Shown here piece by piece: positions 10,512 to 23,345 of a DNA stretch of 64,000 bases. The first letter of the stretch is position 1; each line of letters begins with the position of its first letter. The translations under genes were made by a program, and so were the position numbers. The DNA is from Ochotona curzoniae (lineage: Eukaryota; Chordata; Mammalia; Lagomorpha; Ochotonidae). The notes under the pieces are model-generated. The model was not told the origin of the DNA, made no database searches, and saw only the letters and a program-made list of their open reading frames with translations. The DNA is taken from positions 22,124,501 to 22,188,500 of the forward strand of contig NW_024467106.1 in NCBI RefSeq assembly GCF_017591425.1, written 5' to 3'.

Positions 10512-13499
10512 CTGTGAAGGAGAAGCAGAAATGTGACCTGTGCTCTGAGGGTGGGCACAAGATCTGAGCTCACATCCGTCAGCAACCCCCGTCCTGTCTC
10601 TGCAAGGCCAGGCAGTAAAAGAGGCGTCCAGATTCCTTGCTGTCTTGCGTTTCCCCCTAAGGGCATTTCTTGTACAACTCCGCAAAAACAGTTCCTGTTC
10701 CCAGGCCTGGAGTCTTCCCATTTCCCCTCAGGGACCCCAACAGCTTCCATCACCAATACCCAGAGTCCTTTTTGCTGAAAGAGCCCCTTCTGAGCTTTTT
10801 CGTGTCCTATATAATCTCTCTCTTCTATCAGTACTATGGGGCATCTCATTTGCTATGTGTCACAGGTTAGTTTTTTGTCCATCACCAGCACATAGGCTAC
10901 ACAGAAAGCTATCACCGATCCGGGTTACGTGCCGCAGACCTCAGGGTTTCTACTGGTTCCAGGCAAGGCAGAAGGCTCAGGGTGACAGTCATCAAACATG
11001 GATTTCATAATCCACACCCCACAAGGCGCCAACGAGCCCTAAATGAGATCTGTAAACACAGAACCTTGCTTGCAGGAGAATGTGAACCAGCCTGGGAAAG
11101 CACATCCCCAGGCTGCCGAGGGGTCCTAACCAGCTGCCCATCAACTCGCAATTGGTGGTGTCTATGAATGGGAGGGTATGTAGACAGTGCCAGGTGGATC
11201 TGCTGTAAACATCCAATGCTGAGCTGGTTGTTCAGTTTCCTGCACAGCGTTGGATACATTTAGATTCTGATCAATGTTGACTGGCTGGCTAATTGTTTTC
11301 AGGCTCTAAGTCCTGGCAAACCTTTGTGTTGCCCAGTCTCATGCCCATATATGTCTTGTTTTCCCACCAAGGGCCAAGTCTTCACATGGCTAATAGCCCA
11401 CAGGGCCCAGACAGCCCTTGCATCCGCACTGCAAAGTTGGGGCAGCACACCAGTAAAGGAGGCTCATCTTTACACCTCTGATCACGGTGGGCTCCCGTGC
11501 ACAGGATGTTGCAGGAAGCTGGCCTGGCTGAAACGCTCTACTAAAATCCTCAGGGTGATATTAACAGGATAGGGGGCTTTGGGATGCCTTAATCTTTAGC
11601 ACAAAAAAGCTATGTGACTGGGCCAGGTTTAACAAAAGATGAAACATTTTCTCACAAATTAAGAAGATCACCACACAAGCCATTAAAAATAATTGCACAG
11701 ACTATCTTCCTCGATTCTTTTCATTGGAAATGAGACAGCACCATCTGCTCTACGCATTAATTCCTTAGCAGGGATTATCTTGGGCAAGAAATCAACAGAA
11801 TGCCTTCTGACTCCTCCCCAACTGCATAATGAGAGGGGGTGGCTGGGAAGGCTTCTGCTTGGGTTCATTTTGATTTCTTCATGCCTGGTTTCTTTGCTTT
11901 CAAATTCCCTCTAAGCTTCCCAGGCAGGACCTGCCCTGTGGCCACAGCCAGTCTCCTCCAGCTTTGTGTACAGAAAGGAGGTTGGGAATGCAATTAGAGG
12001 CGGGGGTTCTCTGCGCAGCTCAGAACCCCCTGAACTGAATCCGATGAAAGTCAGACTTGCCAACAAGGGTGGACCCACTCCTTCATCTCAATACAGAAAA
12101 AGCACAAAACTGCTCATCTATTCTTTCCACCAGCACATGCTCCATTTCATCTTCAAAGCAGGGAGCCACTCAGGACCTGTCACCCTTCAAATAGTTCTCG
12201 AGCAGCCTGGGAGCCGAGTTAACAGCCACTTCGCGACCCTATGCTCCTGGAAGCCAGACTGTCTGGCAAAACTCCCCCGGGCAACCTGTGTGCTGCTGCT
12301 TCTGCTTGGCAAGACTCTACCTATCGGGTGGAAAACAGATCCTAAGTTTATTCAAAGGAGATAAGACAAAGGAAGCTGCCCTTTCAAGGATGTGGAGGGA
12401 GTGGGAAAGTTGAGGTTGAGAATTCTAATTAACATTACTGGAAGTTACTCATCTGCATCCCCCGCTCTGAGAGGGACTCCCACTTCTCCATGGGAAGATT
12501 TTTTTCCCTTTCCACGTGGTAAACATGAACGTGGATGTGACACTTTCTAGTGAAGCCAAGGCCAGGATGTTCTTTCCACTTAAACCAACCTGGTCTCATG
12601 CCACCGTGTTGAATGAGAAAGGAGAAGGCCCAGCTGGATCGGTAGGGGCATTTGGCCCGTGTCCCACCCACATATCAACTCTCCAGTGCTTTTCATTCTC
12701 TACTTTTAATTTTTTTTAAAAAAAATTGCTAATTTTTAAAGGAGTCACAAGAAAGGGATTTTGCCTCTGTCATTCATATAAGCTCAAATTCAAAGTGTGC
12801 TCAGCATTGGAGATGGAAAAAAAGCCATAATATCCAAAGAGGAATAATTTGTTTCCTGAAGAGAAAAGACAGGCCATTGAGCATTATGAAGAAAAAGGAG
12901 GCTTTGTACCCCGAAAGAATCCTCTTCCAGAGGACGCTGGGAACAGTGCACAGATGTTAAGAATTTGTCATGAAGAACTTATTTGTAAAATGGTTTTGAG
13001 GGAAAAAAAAGGGGGGGGGGGAAGACAACCTTCTCAGCTCACAGAAATTCTTGTAAGAAAGGAACTAATGCCATTTCTTTTTAATCAAAGCAGTCATTTT
13101 ACAATCAACTGATAGACTGAGGCTGTTTTATTTGTCCATGTGCTTTTCAGGGTTTTAACAAGCTAAGACACTGTGGCTATCAGCTTCTCTAGTCTGTCTT
13201 GGTTGGGGTTCAATAGCTTGATGGATCCCCTGTTTGCAAACCGTGGTCTCCAGCTCTGGCACCATGATGAGTTGGTCAGGGCAGGCCAGGAAAGGATTAT
13301 GGAGCAGCATAAGAGAAACTGAGTTGCCAAACAGGGCTTCTTCAGTGTGCAGGCTGAGCAAGTAGGAGAAACAAAGACGTCCTGCAAAAGTGCCCTTTGG
13401 CCTGAGGGCCCTAAGGATGCCCTTTGGTCCACCGAGTGCAGGGCTGGTTACCCTTAACGGAAGAACATTCCACTGGCCTCAGAATTGGGAAAATATTTT

Positions 13500-13810
13500 A
13501 CAATGTCAAAGCTGTTGTCTTTGGAGTCAGAGGACCTGAATTCTGTCATCATGAGGTTATCTGTTTGTCTTGAGTTTTTGGACAAGCATTTATATCCTGT
13601 GAACCTTTATTTGGATACCTGGACAACGACAATATCCTGTGCAATGCAGGATTTCACTTAGCAGGTGATTCTTATGTTACAGATACTGGCCTAGTATCTC
13701 ATATACTATATCACTTAACCTTTACAACAACCTGTAGATTCAGAAAGATGCTGACCAGCCAGATCTATTTAGAGGAAACAGAGCCACAGATATTACACTA
13801 CCTTCAGAGT
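13500..13810 (+). repeat. MIR-like remains
   Basis: TTTGGAGTCAGAGGACCTGAATTCTG matches the MIR 5' core. ATATCACTTAACCTTTACAACAACC further on resembles a second MIR piece. Both are heavily decayed. Confidence 0.5.
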
Positions 13811-13939
13811 CTACTATACAGCTGCAAGAATCAAAACATCATGGTGCTGTCATCAAAACTGACACATAAATTAATGAAACAGAACAGAGAGCCCAGTAAT
13901 AGGTGCCAGGAGCACACACATGGGAAGGGACAGCCCTGA

Positions 13940-14990
13940 CAATAGAATGTACTGGGTCAACTGTATTATCTTCATCCAGAAGAATGACAAAGCATGCAAT
14001 TCGATCTTTTTCTCACAACCGCTACGAATATCAACTCCAAATGGATTAAAGACCTAAATATAAGACTTGGAATTATAGAACTACCAGGAGAAAACTGAAA
14101 GGAAAAAGTTCTATGACATTGATTTGATCTGGACAATGATTTTTTTTTTATGTCAATCGAATAGCACAGGCAACAAAGCAAAAGACAAATAGGACTGTAT
14201 GAAACTATAAGGCTTTTGTACAAGAAACAAAAGAGTTAACAGAGAGCCTGAAGAACAGGAGGAAACCTCTGTAAGCCACACATGTAATAAGGAGTTAATA
14301 TCTAAAATATATGAGGAATTGAGCTCAATGATAAGAAAACAAGCCACTAAAAAATGCACAAAGGATCTGAATAAATATTTCTCAATACACAAACAGCCAA
14401 CAGGCCTATGAAAATAAGCTCCGCATCACTAATTATCAGGGAAATGCAAATCAAAGCCACAACGGCTTTATCAAAAAGCAAAAGAGAGATGGTGATGAGG
14501 ACAAGAAGAGGGAGTGCCTGTAAGCTGGTGGTTACAATGTAAATCAGCAGAGCCATTATGGAAAGTAGTATGAAGGTTCTTCCAAAAATTAAAAATAGAA
14601 GTACCATATGATCCAGTGATTCCACTACTGGTACATTCTATACAAAGGAAATGACTTGAGTACATCCAAGCGATTCTCTACATTCCAGTATTCATGGCAG
14701 CACTACTCACAACAGCCAAGATATGGAGACCATCTCAATGTCCATCAAAGGATGAGTGGATAAGCTAAATGTGGCACATATATAAAGTAAATAGTTAGCC
14801 TTGAAAAGAAAAAGATATTTTGTGATTTGTGGCAACATGAATGCGGCCGAACATTAATTGAAATAATTCAAGCACAGAAAAACAAAATTGTGTATGATCT
14901 CTTTTATAAGTAGAATTTTAAAAAGTTGAACTCGTGGAAGCAGTGATTAGAATAGTGGTTAGCAGAGCTGGGAGGTGTGGTCATGGGGAA
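13940..14990 (+). mobile_element. L1 ORF2 C-terminal fragment (dead)
   Basis: About 1 kb with typical L1 3' landmarks in order: AAATGGATTAAAGACCTAAA, GGCAACAAAGCAAAAGAC, GGAGTTAATATCTAAAATATATGAGGAA, AATGCAAATCAAAGCCACAA, CATATGATCCAGTGATTCCACTACTGG and ACAGCCAAGATATGGA. Stops and small indels break the reading frame, so it cannot encode an active reverse transcriptase. It lies opposite to the host gene. Confidence 0.9.
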
Positions 14991-15670
14991 AACCACCTGG
15001 TCAAAGTATTCAAAACTTTAGATAAAGGAAGGAACATGCTTAAGACACTGTGTTGTAAAACACAGTAATAATACATTTTATATGTAAATTGTTCAGAGTA
15101 GATTTTCAGTGTTTCTACCACTAAAAACTGGTGAGAATGTGAAGTGATGCATGTTAATGAACTATTTAGCCATCTAACAAAAAAATAAATCTTTATAAAA
15201 AACAATTTAGATATTTTAAAACATCATATTATGTGTCTATTATATGCACTTTGTTTATTTGTCAGGAAAATCAATAATTTTAAAAAACTTCAAAGAAATT
15301 TGAATTTTTTAAGTGAAAGATCTTTACAGCAACTCAAGGAAATCATAACATTATCATTTATGGATTCTAAATGCATATGAAGATAAAATCATTTATTCAG
15401 TTATATAGGTAGTAATTAACAGAAACAGGGGCCAAATTCAGGCAAGCAAATGACAGAGCGCTCTATAGTACATATAATTAAGGGAAAAAGGTAGCTCAAA
15501 GGCCACCAGCATTAGACCTGGCACATAAAGATGCTCCAGAGTGACAACCAACAGGTCACAAACTAATGACAATTACACCATTCCTCACATCACGTGGAGG
15601 CATGTTTTTTTTTTATATGTATGTTATCATGGTTTTGATAAATCTACAGTTTACCTATAGTCATATAGGA

Positions 15671-15780
15671 AGGGTTTTTTAAATACTCATGGGAAATCCA
15701 CACTACGAAAAAAGCAAGCCACGCATGGATTTCCAAATTGAAGTAGATCAAAGTAACTTTGAGTTTCAGTTCCATGTTAT
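15671..15780 (+). mobile_element. Mariner-like short element, copy 1
   Basis: ACGCATGGATTTCCAAATTG followed by a GATCAAAGTAA step and TTCAGTTCCATGTT lines up with the copies at 36351, 39911 and 55179. The family name is not certain. Confidence 0.45.
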
Positions 15781-16402
15781 AGGAAGCTGGAAAAAAAAAG
15801 TACAAGAATCCCATGAAAGCTTCTCCGGTGTATCCCATAACTACAGGGCGGAATGAACGATGTGGTCTCTCTCTCTCTCTTCCTTTTTACAAAGTGAACC
15901 CAGAGCTCCAGAGCATGAGAGGCCCTGCAGACGGCATGTGGCGATGCCACAAATGCTTTGCAGCCTCCTCCATCACCTCTGCAGAGACTGTCCCAGCAGC
16001 TGTCATCTTAAATAAGTGTCCAATTGGTAGTTCCTTCTCATCTCTTAATACAGCATCATCCATTGGGCTGTCTGCTTGTTCTTATTCTGAGAATTCCCTA
16101 GACGCCAGTGTTCCTTATTAAAAACAAATCATTACCATAAGTATCTCCCCCCGCCTTTTTTTTTTTTTTTTAGAAACATGTATCTATAATTAGGCAGAAA
16201 ATGTGTTTTGTGGAATTCTTATGTCTGGCAACAGTTTACAAAGACATAATCCTTGATGTGTCCCGTAACCCAGTCTGTTCTGCTGCTTAACTAAGATGGA
16301 TTACTCCCTTCTGCTACTCCTGCCACAACCTCCCGCCTGCCTTCCATCTCACGACACACACATTGATGCCATGTGGCATGAAGAGGGCTGCAAGGGACTG
16401 AC

Positions 16403-16535
16403 CTGTGTCATCGGCCTTGCTGTTCACTTCTTCTTCCTTGTCCTCCTCGTCACTACTGGAGCTCTCCATTTTTTCCTTCATCTGTTCCAGCTGATCCAAG
16501 TTAACCCGTCCAACCAGCTCAAAGTTACGGCTTAC
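16403..16535 (-). CDS. ZNF462: ZNF462 exon encoding the acidic Ser-rich linker
   Basis: A 133-nt exon encoding the linker between the fifth and sixth finger of this window: it opens VSRNFELVGRVNLDQLEQMK and ends with SSSSDEEDKEEE and NSKADDT. It has no Cys/His finger. The first half may be helical. The SSSSDEEDKEEE stretch is a typical acidic casein-kinase-2-type region. The start is set by the acceptor GGCTCTTTCAG directly before GTAAGCC, and the end by the donor ACAG/GTCAGT. The last G completes the Glu codon with the exon at 10511. The exon begins with GTAAGC, itself a good donor sequence, and the preceding exon ends AAG, so the spliced junction reads AAG-GTAAGC. From memory the human protein reads AEDRE where this reads ADDTE. 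The plus-strand frame 16296-16739 is antisense shadow. Confidence 0.94.
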
Positions 16536-19199
16536 CTGAAAGAGCCCAAACACAAGATGAAATATAAAATACAACCGCCTTTCCCACATCAGCTTCCTAT
16601 GGCAGTGTTCTTGGAACCCAAGACCAAGGAGCCCGGGGGCCCAAGAGAAACTTTGCTTCATGTTAACTCTTCTGGAGCTGGATCTTTTCTTGATTCTCAC
16701 ATTCCGCCATTTCTTTGGGGATGGTCAACTCAACACTGAACTTTCACTATCCCACTCATGAGTTGTATTCATTCGGAGGCTAACAGTATCACAAAGCTTA
16801 GAATATAAGAAAAAGAAACATCTTCTGAGTTGAATTCAAAGATGTGTCTTTTTATAAACTGCCCAAACTGCAAGTACCAGAGGCTCCAAAAACATCCTGG
16901 TCTTCAGCAGCAAGCATCACAATCATTTTTGCCATGATCCTATGGTGATTCCGGGGGTGCTGAGTGGCTCCAGCTTAGGCCAGGTGACAAATTTTTTTTT
17001 TTTTAGCTCAAGTGTAAATAAAAGACGACAGTATTTGTGCAAGCATTACAGCTATTTTTAAGGTGACACAACCTATGTACCAAATCTACGATTATTCAAG
17101 AGGAACCTATACGACTAACTCCTAAAAATCCTTTGAAGTGTTAACTATGGTTGGCTTTTATTATATAAATAATATGGAAGTACAAGGGGTCATTCAAGGG
17201 AAATCAAAATCCATACCAAGAAAAGTCTGTATTTTCCATTTTGCATTTCCTGATCAATGACAGCACATTTATCTTCTTCATCACTGTGTTTTTAAAACCT
17301 CTAGAATGATATACATGGCATGATCAGAAAATGCAAGGTAGCACAGAATCCAAGCAATAAACAGCTATGGGCCATGCCTCGGTATAGGATGCTATATTCT
17401 CCTTGCTGGAGGCCAGAGGAGGGGCAGACAAAAATGAATGAGACTGGGTTCTGGCCTCCAGAGACTCACACTTCAGTTCAAGAATAGACAGACATCATTA
17501 ATTCGCTTCCACGGCATATTTCCATAGCTGTCACAGCTGAAACAGAGTGCAATGAGGGCACAGGAGAGGAAAGAGAATTTATAAGACAATTCCAAAACAT
17601 TCTCTAGGACCAGGGTGGAACAAAGATTTGCCGAGCACCACCAACTCCATATGCCTGGCAGATGGGAACATCACCACGGACTGTGACAAATGTGACAGAA
17701 AGAAATTCAGAGGATCAGGGCAACCAGCCGTCCTGTGAAAAGACTTATTACTGTCCCAGGCATGTTGCACAAAAGGTAGGTAGCACCTCAAAGTGGAAGA
17801 CAACTCGGGGAAAGCAGACGAGCTGTAATAGTGAGATCGGCTGACTGTGAAACCAAATCGGCACAAGGTGGACAGGTGCTCTTACCAATGCCCGGGGAAA
17901 CTGTTTGCTCTGCTCTTTAATGAGCCAGTCTTAAAAATGAATAAACTCAGGGCCAGAAGAAGGAACAGACCACTGTGGAATCCCCCCCAACTTTTTTTTT
18001 TTTTACTCAAAGTTTACAGTTAATTGTCTTCAAAGGTTCTTGCTTGCAATAGTTTGCTAGCAAGGATTTATCCACTGTACTTCACCCATACACACCAGTA
18101 TGAATGTTTAATTTTTTTTACTTTTATAATATATAATTATTTAAAAGTAAAAAGGTAAAGCACATGAATCATGCCATACACACCTACATTTCAAAATCAG
18201 GGTTTATCATTAACCACGAGAGTGTAATGTGTTGTGTCCTGGATATCGTCATTTGTGAAAGGAGGCAAGGACAGTACCTGATACACAGTAGAATCTTCTC
18301 CCCCGCCCAATGTAATTTTCTTCCTCTTTCTGGGTGTGTGGGCCATGGCCAACCTTGGCTTTTGGTAGTGCATATTTATGGAGTTCTGTTTGGTCACAAA
18401 AGTGTACGTTTGAACCAAAAAGAATTTATTTAAATACTTGAATAAAAGATTTCTGGCTTGCTTGTATTTCAGGAAAAGTAGGTAAGGTTCCAGTTTGAGT
18501 AATTTTGAAATATTTTTGAAGGATTCTATTTTTAAAATGACCAGTGCTTAAGAGGCAGCCTTTTGTGGACCACTTTTTTCCCCATTTCTAATTTCTAGTA
18601 ACCAGGGAAACTGAAAGTAAAGAACATAAACGACAGGCAGTCGTCAGAAAACAAAAATAATTAACCAGGGAAGACAAAAAAAATCCTCCAGAATCGTAAT
18701 TCAGTTGGTGGCATGCACACATCCATTCAGTAAGGACTCCCTGAGGCTGCTGTATGCTCAGCTCTGGAGTCCCTATTACAACACCTGTTTTCCATGGAGC
18801 TCATGGTGGCAAGAGATCTCATCAAGTCAAATGTTTCTCTTCTCGCTCCTGACTGTTTTTGGGTGAGGGGGTAATGGGAGGTGAGTTGTTCATGTGTCTT
18901 CCAAAAAATCACCCATCCCATCACTGGGAAACCATTTTGGATTTGGCACAATGTAAAGATAACACATCACATTTACACAATAGGGTGTTCATCTTAGGCT
19001 AACCCAGGATTGATTAGTTCTGAGACTTCCACAATGTTTGCTAAGCAATTAAAAGATTTAAAAAAGTAAAAGCTAAGCCTTTTGCCATGCAATTAGAAGA
19101 GTTAAAAATAAAAACTTTCTATACTTTCTATTACTATATTTGAAATTCCCAAGTCTGCCATGCAAATATTAATCCTGACATGAAACACTTGTTCACTTT

Positions 19200-19600
19200 T
19201 GAAGCCATCACTGACTCTTACTTGGATTACAGTAAAACACCGCAGTCTTTGGTTCTACTTCCACTCTCTCCTGTTCTTGTATCTCTTCTACAGTGTGGAC
19301 ATCCCATTGTCAGTCTCAGCTTGCCCTGAGGATAAAGATCCGAATTTCTGTCTATGAATTACAGGGCTGCCTACTTTACCACCAGTCTTCCTGCTCGCTC
19401 CCACCACCCTGAACTTGCTGTGGTTCCTGGAAGAAACCATTGCTTCTGCTTGGAACTCTTTCAATCCATCCTGCTTCACTGGGCGATTCCTCAAGCTTCC
19501 AGCCTGGGCTCTGCCACTTCCTCCAGGACAGCTTTGCTAACCACTTCCTGGATTAAATATCTTAATTCTCTCCCTTTGAGAACAGACCCACTTAGTAACT
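19200..19600 (+). repeat. L2-like repeat
   Basis: TGGAACTCTTTCAATCC, TGCTTCACTGGGCGATTCCTCAAGC and CTCCAGGACAGCTTTGCTAACCAC follow the L2 3' layout (GGAACGCTCTTCC, TCACCTCCTCAGAGAGGCC, CTGACCACC). Confidence 0.5.
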
Positions 19601-20161
19601 GTCTAGGGCTGGCCTCTCCCCAGAAGGAACTGCAAACTCTTTAAGTGCAGATTCACTCTCAGCTAAAGCTCCACTGCGTCCAGATGAGGGTGGGTGCTGT
19701 TCTTACCTCCTGGCCATTAGACAGCTCCATTTTAATTTAATGCAAATTAAATTCATACAAATGCTTACCAAAGATTTGAAAAGCAGAAAAGAACTTATCT
19801 GAAATCCAACCACCCTAGTCATAATAACTTTTAAGAAGTCACTGTGTTTCTATAAGCCAGTTCTCTATCTGTTATTAATGGACATCACTACCATAATAAA
19901 AATCACAAGTGAGCCTTCTGCCGTTTGATTCTTGGCCAGGCATACACATCATTCCCTGTACAACTGTAATTTTGAATTATTGGAGATTAGTACAGCAAGC
20001 GAATATACCACAGTTGTCTCATCTCTTCATGAATTTACAATGGATTATTGGTGACTTTGCACTGTTAAAAATGTAGTAGTTAGTCTTATTGCACTGAAGG
20101 TTTTTTTTCCCCCCAGTTTCAATTTTAATTTTATAAGGTAAAATCTGAGACATGAAATTCT

Positions 20162-20478
20162 GGGGTGGGACCAGCACAGTGGTTCAACTGGCTAATCCTC
20201 CATCTCCAAGCACAGCATCCCATATACACGCTGGTTTGTGTCCCCACTGTTCTATTTCTGATCTAACTTTCTGCTTGTGGCCTGGGGAAGCAATGGAGGA
20301 TGGCCCAAGTCCTTGGGACCTGCAACGATATGGAGACCAGAAAGAAGCTCCTGGTTTCTGGCTTTGGGTTGGCTCAGCTCCAGCTGTTACAGCCATTTGG
20401 AGAGTGAACCAGAGGATGGAAGATCTTTCTGTTTTGTCTTCTCTCTGTAAATTTGCCTTTCCAATAAACATAAGTAAA
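20162..20478 (+). mobile_element. CSINE copy
   Basis: GGGACCAGCACAGTGGTTCA at the start, GGCCTGGGGAAGCAATGGAGG in the middle, and TTTGCCTTTCCAATAAACATAAGTAAA at the end. Moderately diverged. Confidence 0.88.
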
Positions 20479-22009
20479 TTGTTTTTTGAAGAAACTCGGG
20501 TGAAGTCAAGGACTCAGATCTCATTGATGTTTCAACTTTCTGGACTTGGAGATGTGGCAGGTGTTTGATTAACCGCGTTATGACACTGAGGACACATTGA
20601 GGGGTTTTACTCTTTTCTCTTCATATGCAAAGCAGTTTATTACTTTGTTTTACCAAAAGATACACAACAAAAGGAGAAACAGAAAGCCCAGGAGTTTGCG
20701 ATTTAGAACACGGGTCATTGACACTTTTACAGGTCATTTAGCTGTATTATGTTCTTCAAGGTGGACTGTAGAAATGCACAGTCCTTCGGATCATTGAGGC
20801 AGGTTCCGGTGAATGCCCACCTACACAAAACTTACCCGTGAAGGTCACTAAGCCAGAGGCTGTCCATCAAAAATGGAAGGTGGAAAAGTAGCATCTACAA
20901 TACAGGAATGATGACACTGGGAAACCCCTTCCAGACTCATGTTCAAGTTCAAATATCACAACAGTTTCTCTATGTGTTGGCTTTTAGCCACTTGGTAAGG
21001 TGGTCTAGATCTGTTCTGTGACATGCGAGTAAGTATTACGGAACTTGCAAATAGTACCAAGTTAACAGGTATTATTGTCCTAGGGTGGTCAGCCCCATCT
21101 CCTAGAAAAGATTGACATAAACATGCCTGTTATTGATGGAATGAAACTGGAACTCCTTGCCTTCAGATTACAGTGTAGGCATCAGGCATGGGAGCTGGCG
21201 ATAAAGCAAGTCCACTTCACATTTCCAGGATTTCTAAGCATGAGCCCCTCCTTCCTAGTTAACATTTAGAGGTCCTTGGTCAAGATGCTCAGATCACTAC
21301 ATGTTGAATGCCAATGCTAACATCTAAGCCAAAGTGAACTTCTCATTTCTATACAAACTGAGAACAACATTGACTTGTCTTGAACATCAAGGATGATTAG
21401 TCACAAATCCAGAACATGCAGCGCTTGTGAGGATTCTCGGGCTGACTAACTTGCTCTGTCAAGGGCCAATGAGAGTAACCCGTTTCCAACAGTCCGAACC
21501 AGTCTCTTCACTACTGCTCAAGTGTTGTAGCTCTAAAGCAATGATGAACAATAGGTGAGTATGGCTGTATTCTAACAACCCATTTTTAAAAAAATAGAAA
21601 ATAAACCTGCATTTCATATAAAGTCACATCTGAGCCGACATTATTCTGATTTTTTTTCAATAATTTTAAAATACCAAAAACATTCTTAGAATGATGGGGC
21701 ATACAAAAGCATGGTTAGCCAGATTTGGCTCACAGGCCAGTGTGCTAATTCCTGATTTTTAATACCAACTGCTCTATCCATCAGATCTTCTTTTACCGTA
21801 TTTAAAGACCAGAATGGGAATGAAAGGAAAAAAGCTGAAAGGAAATAAAGTCAATAAGGTATGATCTGTATGATTTATTACAGGAAGATAGTCAAAAGAC
21901 TAAGTAAAAAAGGAAAACTCTTGAATTCTGAAAGTTACATCCTCAAAATGTGTGGAGTTCAGAGTTTTTATAACAATTTTAAGACTGTGGCTCTGTCTGT
22001 TATGCTGAT

Positions 22010-22305
22010 ACTTGCAAAGCTGACATTCCATATGGGAGGGCAGTTCGAATCCCAGTAGCTCTGCTACTCATCCAGCTTCCTGTTAATGTTCCTGGGAAAG
22101 CAGCAGAACATGGCCCAAGTCCTTGAGCCCCTGACACTCGCTGGAAGACCTGGAAGGAGTTCTGGGCTTCTGCTTTCAGCTTGGCCCTGCTCTGGCTGCT
22201 GTGACCATGTGGGGAGTGAGTTAGCAGAGAAGACCTTTTTCATAGGCTCCCCACAGCTATTTGTCCCTCTGCCTTTTGAACAAACAACATATTTTTTTTT
22301 TTAAA
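22010..22305 (+). mobile_element. CSINE copy, diverged
   Basis: Recognisable by CATTCCATATGGGAGG, GGGAAAGCAGCAGAACATGG, TCTGGCTGCTGTGACCATGTGG and a CCTCTGCCTTTTGAA end. The 5' head is poorly preserved. Confidence 0.7.
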
Positions 22306-22329
22306 AAAAAGCTTCAATAAAGGATATTT

Positions 22330-22720
22330 CAAATTTAGCCATGTTGTCATTAAAGGCAGGAATCCCTGCTTTTTTATAGTTTAGTAATATTTCACTGTAT
22401 ATAGACACAGCATCTTCATGCATCCATCACTCGATGCCTAGATTGTACCCGTGTCTTGGATTTCTAACAGCTCTCTTGCGAACACAGGAGGCCATTACCT
22501 CTCTGAGGCATTGATTTGGTTTTTGGAAATTCAAATACAGGTTTGCTGGGTCATGGAGAAGCTGTATTTTTAATTTGTGAGGAACCTGCACAGTATTTTC
22601 CATAATGGCTATTCTAATTTACATTCCCACAAGGGGTCCTTTCCCTCTCTCCGCTTATATCAAGGCATCATATTACATCCCTGGATAATGACAGACAATT
22701 GTGGTTTGTCAATCATACCT
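22330..22720 (-). mobile_element. L1 fragment (3' region, dead)
   Basis: TATTTTCCATAATGGCTATTCTAATTTACATTCCCAC is the reverse complement of a typical L1 ORF2 3' segment, and ATAGTTTAGTAATATTTCACTGTATATA is the reverse of its TATTATTCAGCCA region. Confidence 0.75.
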
Positions 22721-23149
22721 CAATAAAACAGAAGAAAAAAAGATATTCAGCCACATCAACTAGTTAGGCAGTAGTAAAAATTCTGTGGAAGATGAGCCAC
22801 AAAACCAAACCTTCTGTATTATGCTGTTCTCCTATTTCATAGATACCTTTATCACATACTTACTGCATTCACACACATGACGGGCTGTATTTTTGTTTAA
22901 GCATGTCTCGCCTGCTTCTTTATATGCTCTTCCAGGACAGCAAACATTTTTTATTTCACTTTCTATGCTCTGTGCAGGGCATAAGGTCAGTCATCTAGTT
23001 GACACACAACAAATGTGATTTCAACCGACTGCTGACATGAAAACCCATGGGACATCATAAAGTATAAAGAATTCATAATATTGCCATAAGATTTACATTC
23101 CATGAAATAAATTTGCTTGGCAATGAGAGAATCACATTGAATACTTGTT

Positions 23150-23345
23150 GGAGGGATTTGTTTCAATACTTATCAAATGTCTATTATGGGCTCAGAATAG
23201 AAGCAGTAGTAGTTATGTCCTTCATTTAACCCTTTACAAGCATTCTGTAAGATACTGTTATTCCCCATATTTATGGAAGACAGAACATAAAGTGATAAAG
23301 CCAGGATTAAAACTCACAAATTCAGATGGCACAACCCAAGCGTTT
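23150..23345 (+). repeat. MIR-like repeat
   Basis: TTTAACCCTTTACAAGC, GTTATTCCCCATATTTATGGAAGACAG and AGCCAGGATTAAAACTCA follow the MIR core in order. Confidence 0.65.

Larger units (their letters stand above)
10512..16402 (-). other. ZNF462: ZNF462 intron (about 5.9 kb)
   Basis: The donor is GTCAGT at 16397-16402 and the acceptor is a polypyrimidine tract ending CACAG at 10512. It holds an L1 3' fragment (13940-14990), MIR-like sequence (about 13500-13810) and a mariner-like element (15671-15780). 10520-13480 contains no repeat or exon that I recognise. A G11 run lies at 13011-13021. Confidence 0.85.

Noticed and set aside
10271..10567. 98-codon plus-strand frame
   Set aside because: Antisense shadow of the ZNF462 zinc-finger exon at 10388-10511.
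13940..14990. Possible active reverse-transcriptase gene
   Set aside because: Only the 3' end of L1 ORF2 is present and it is broken by stops and indels.
16296..16739. 147-codon open frame on the plus strand
   Set aside because: It is antisense to the ZNF462 linker exon (16403-16535). Its length comes from the acidic codons read in reverse.
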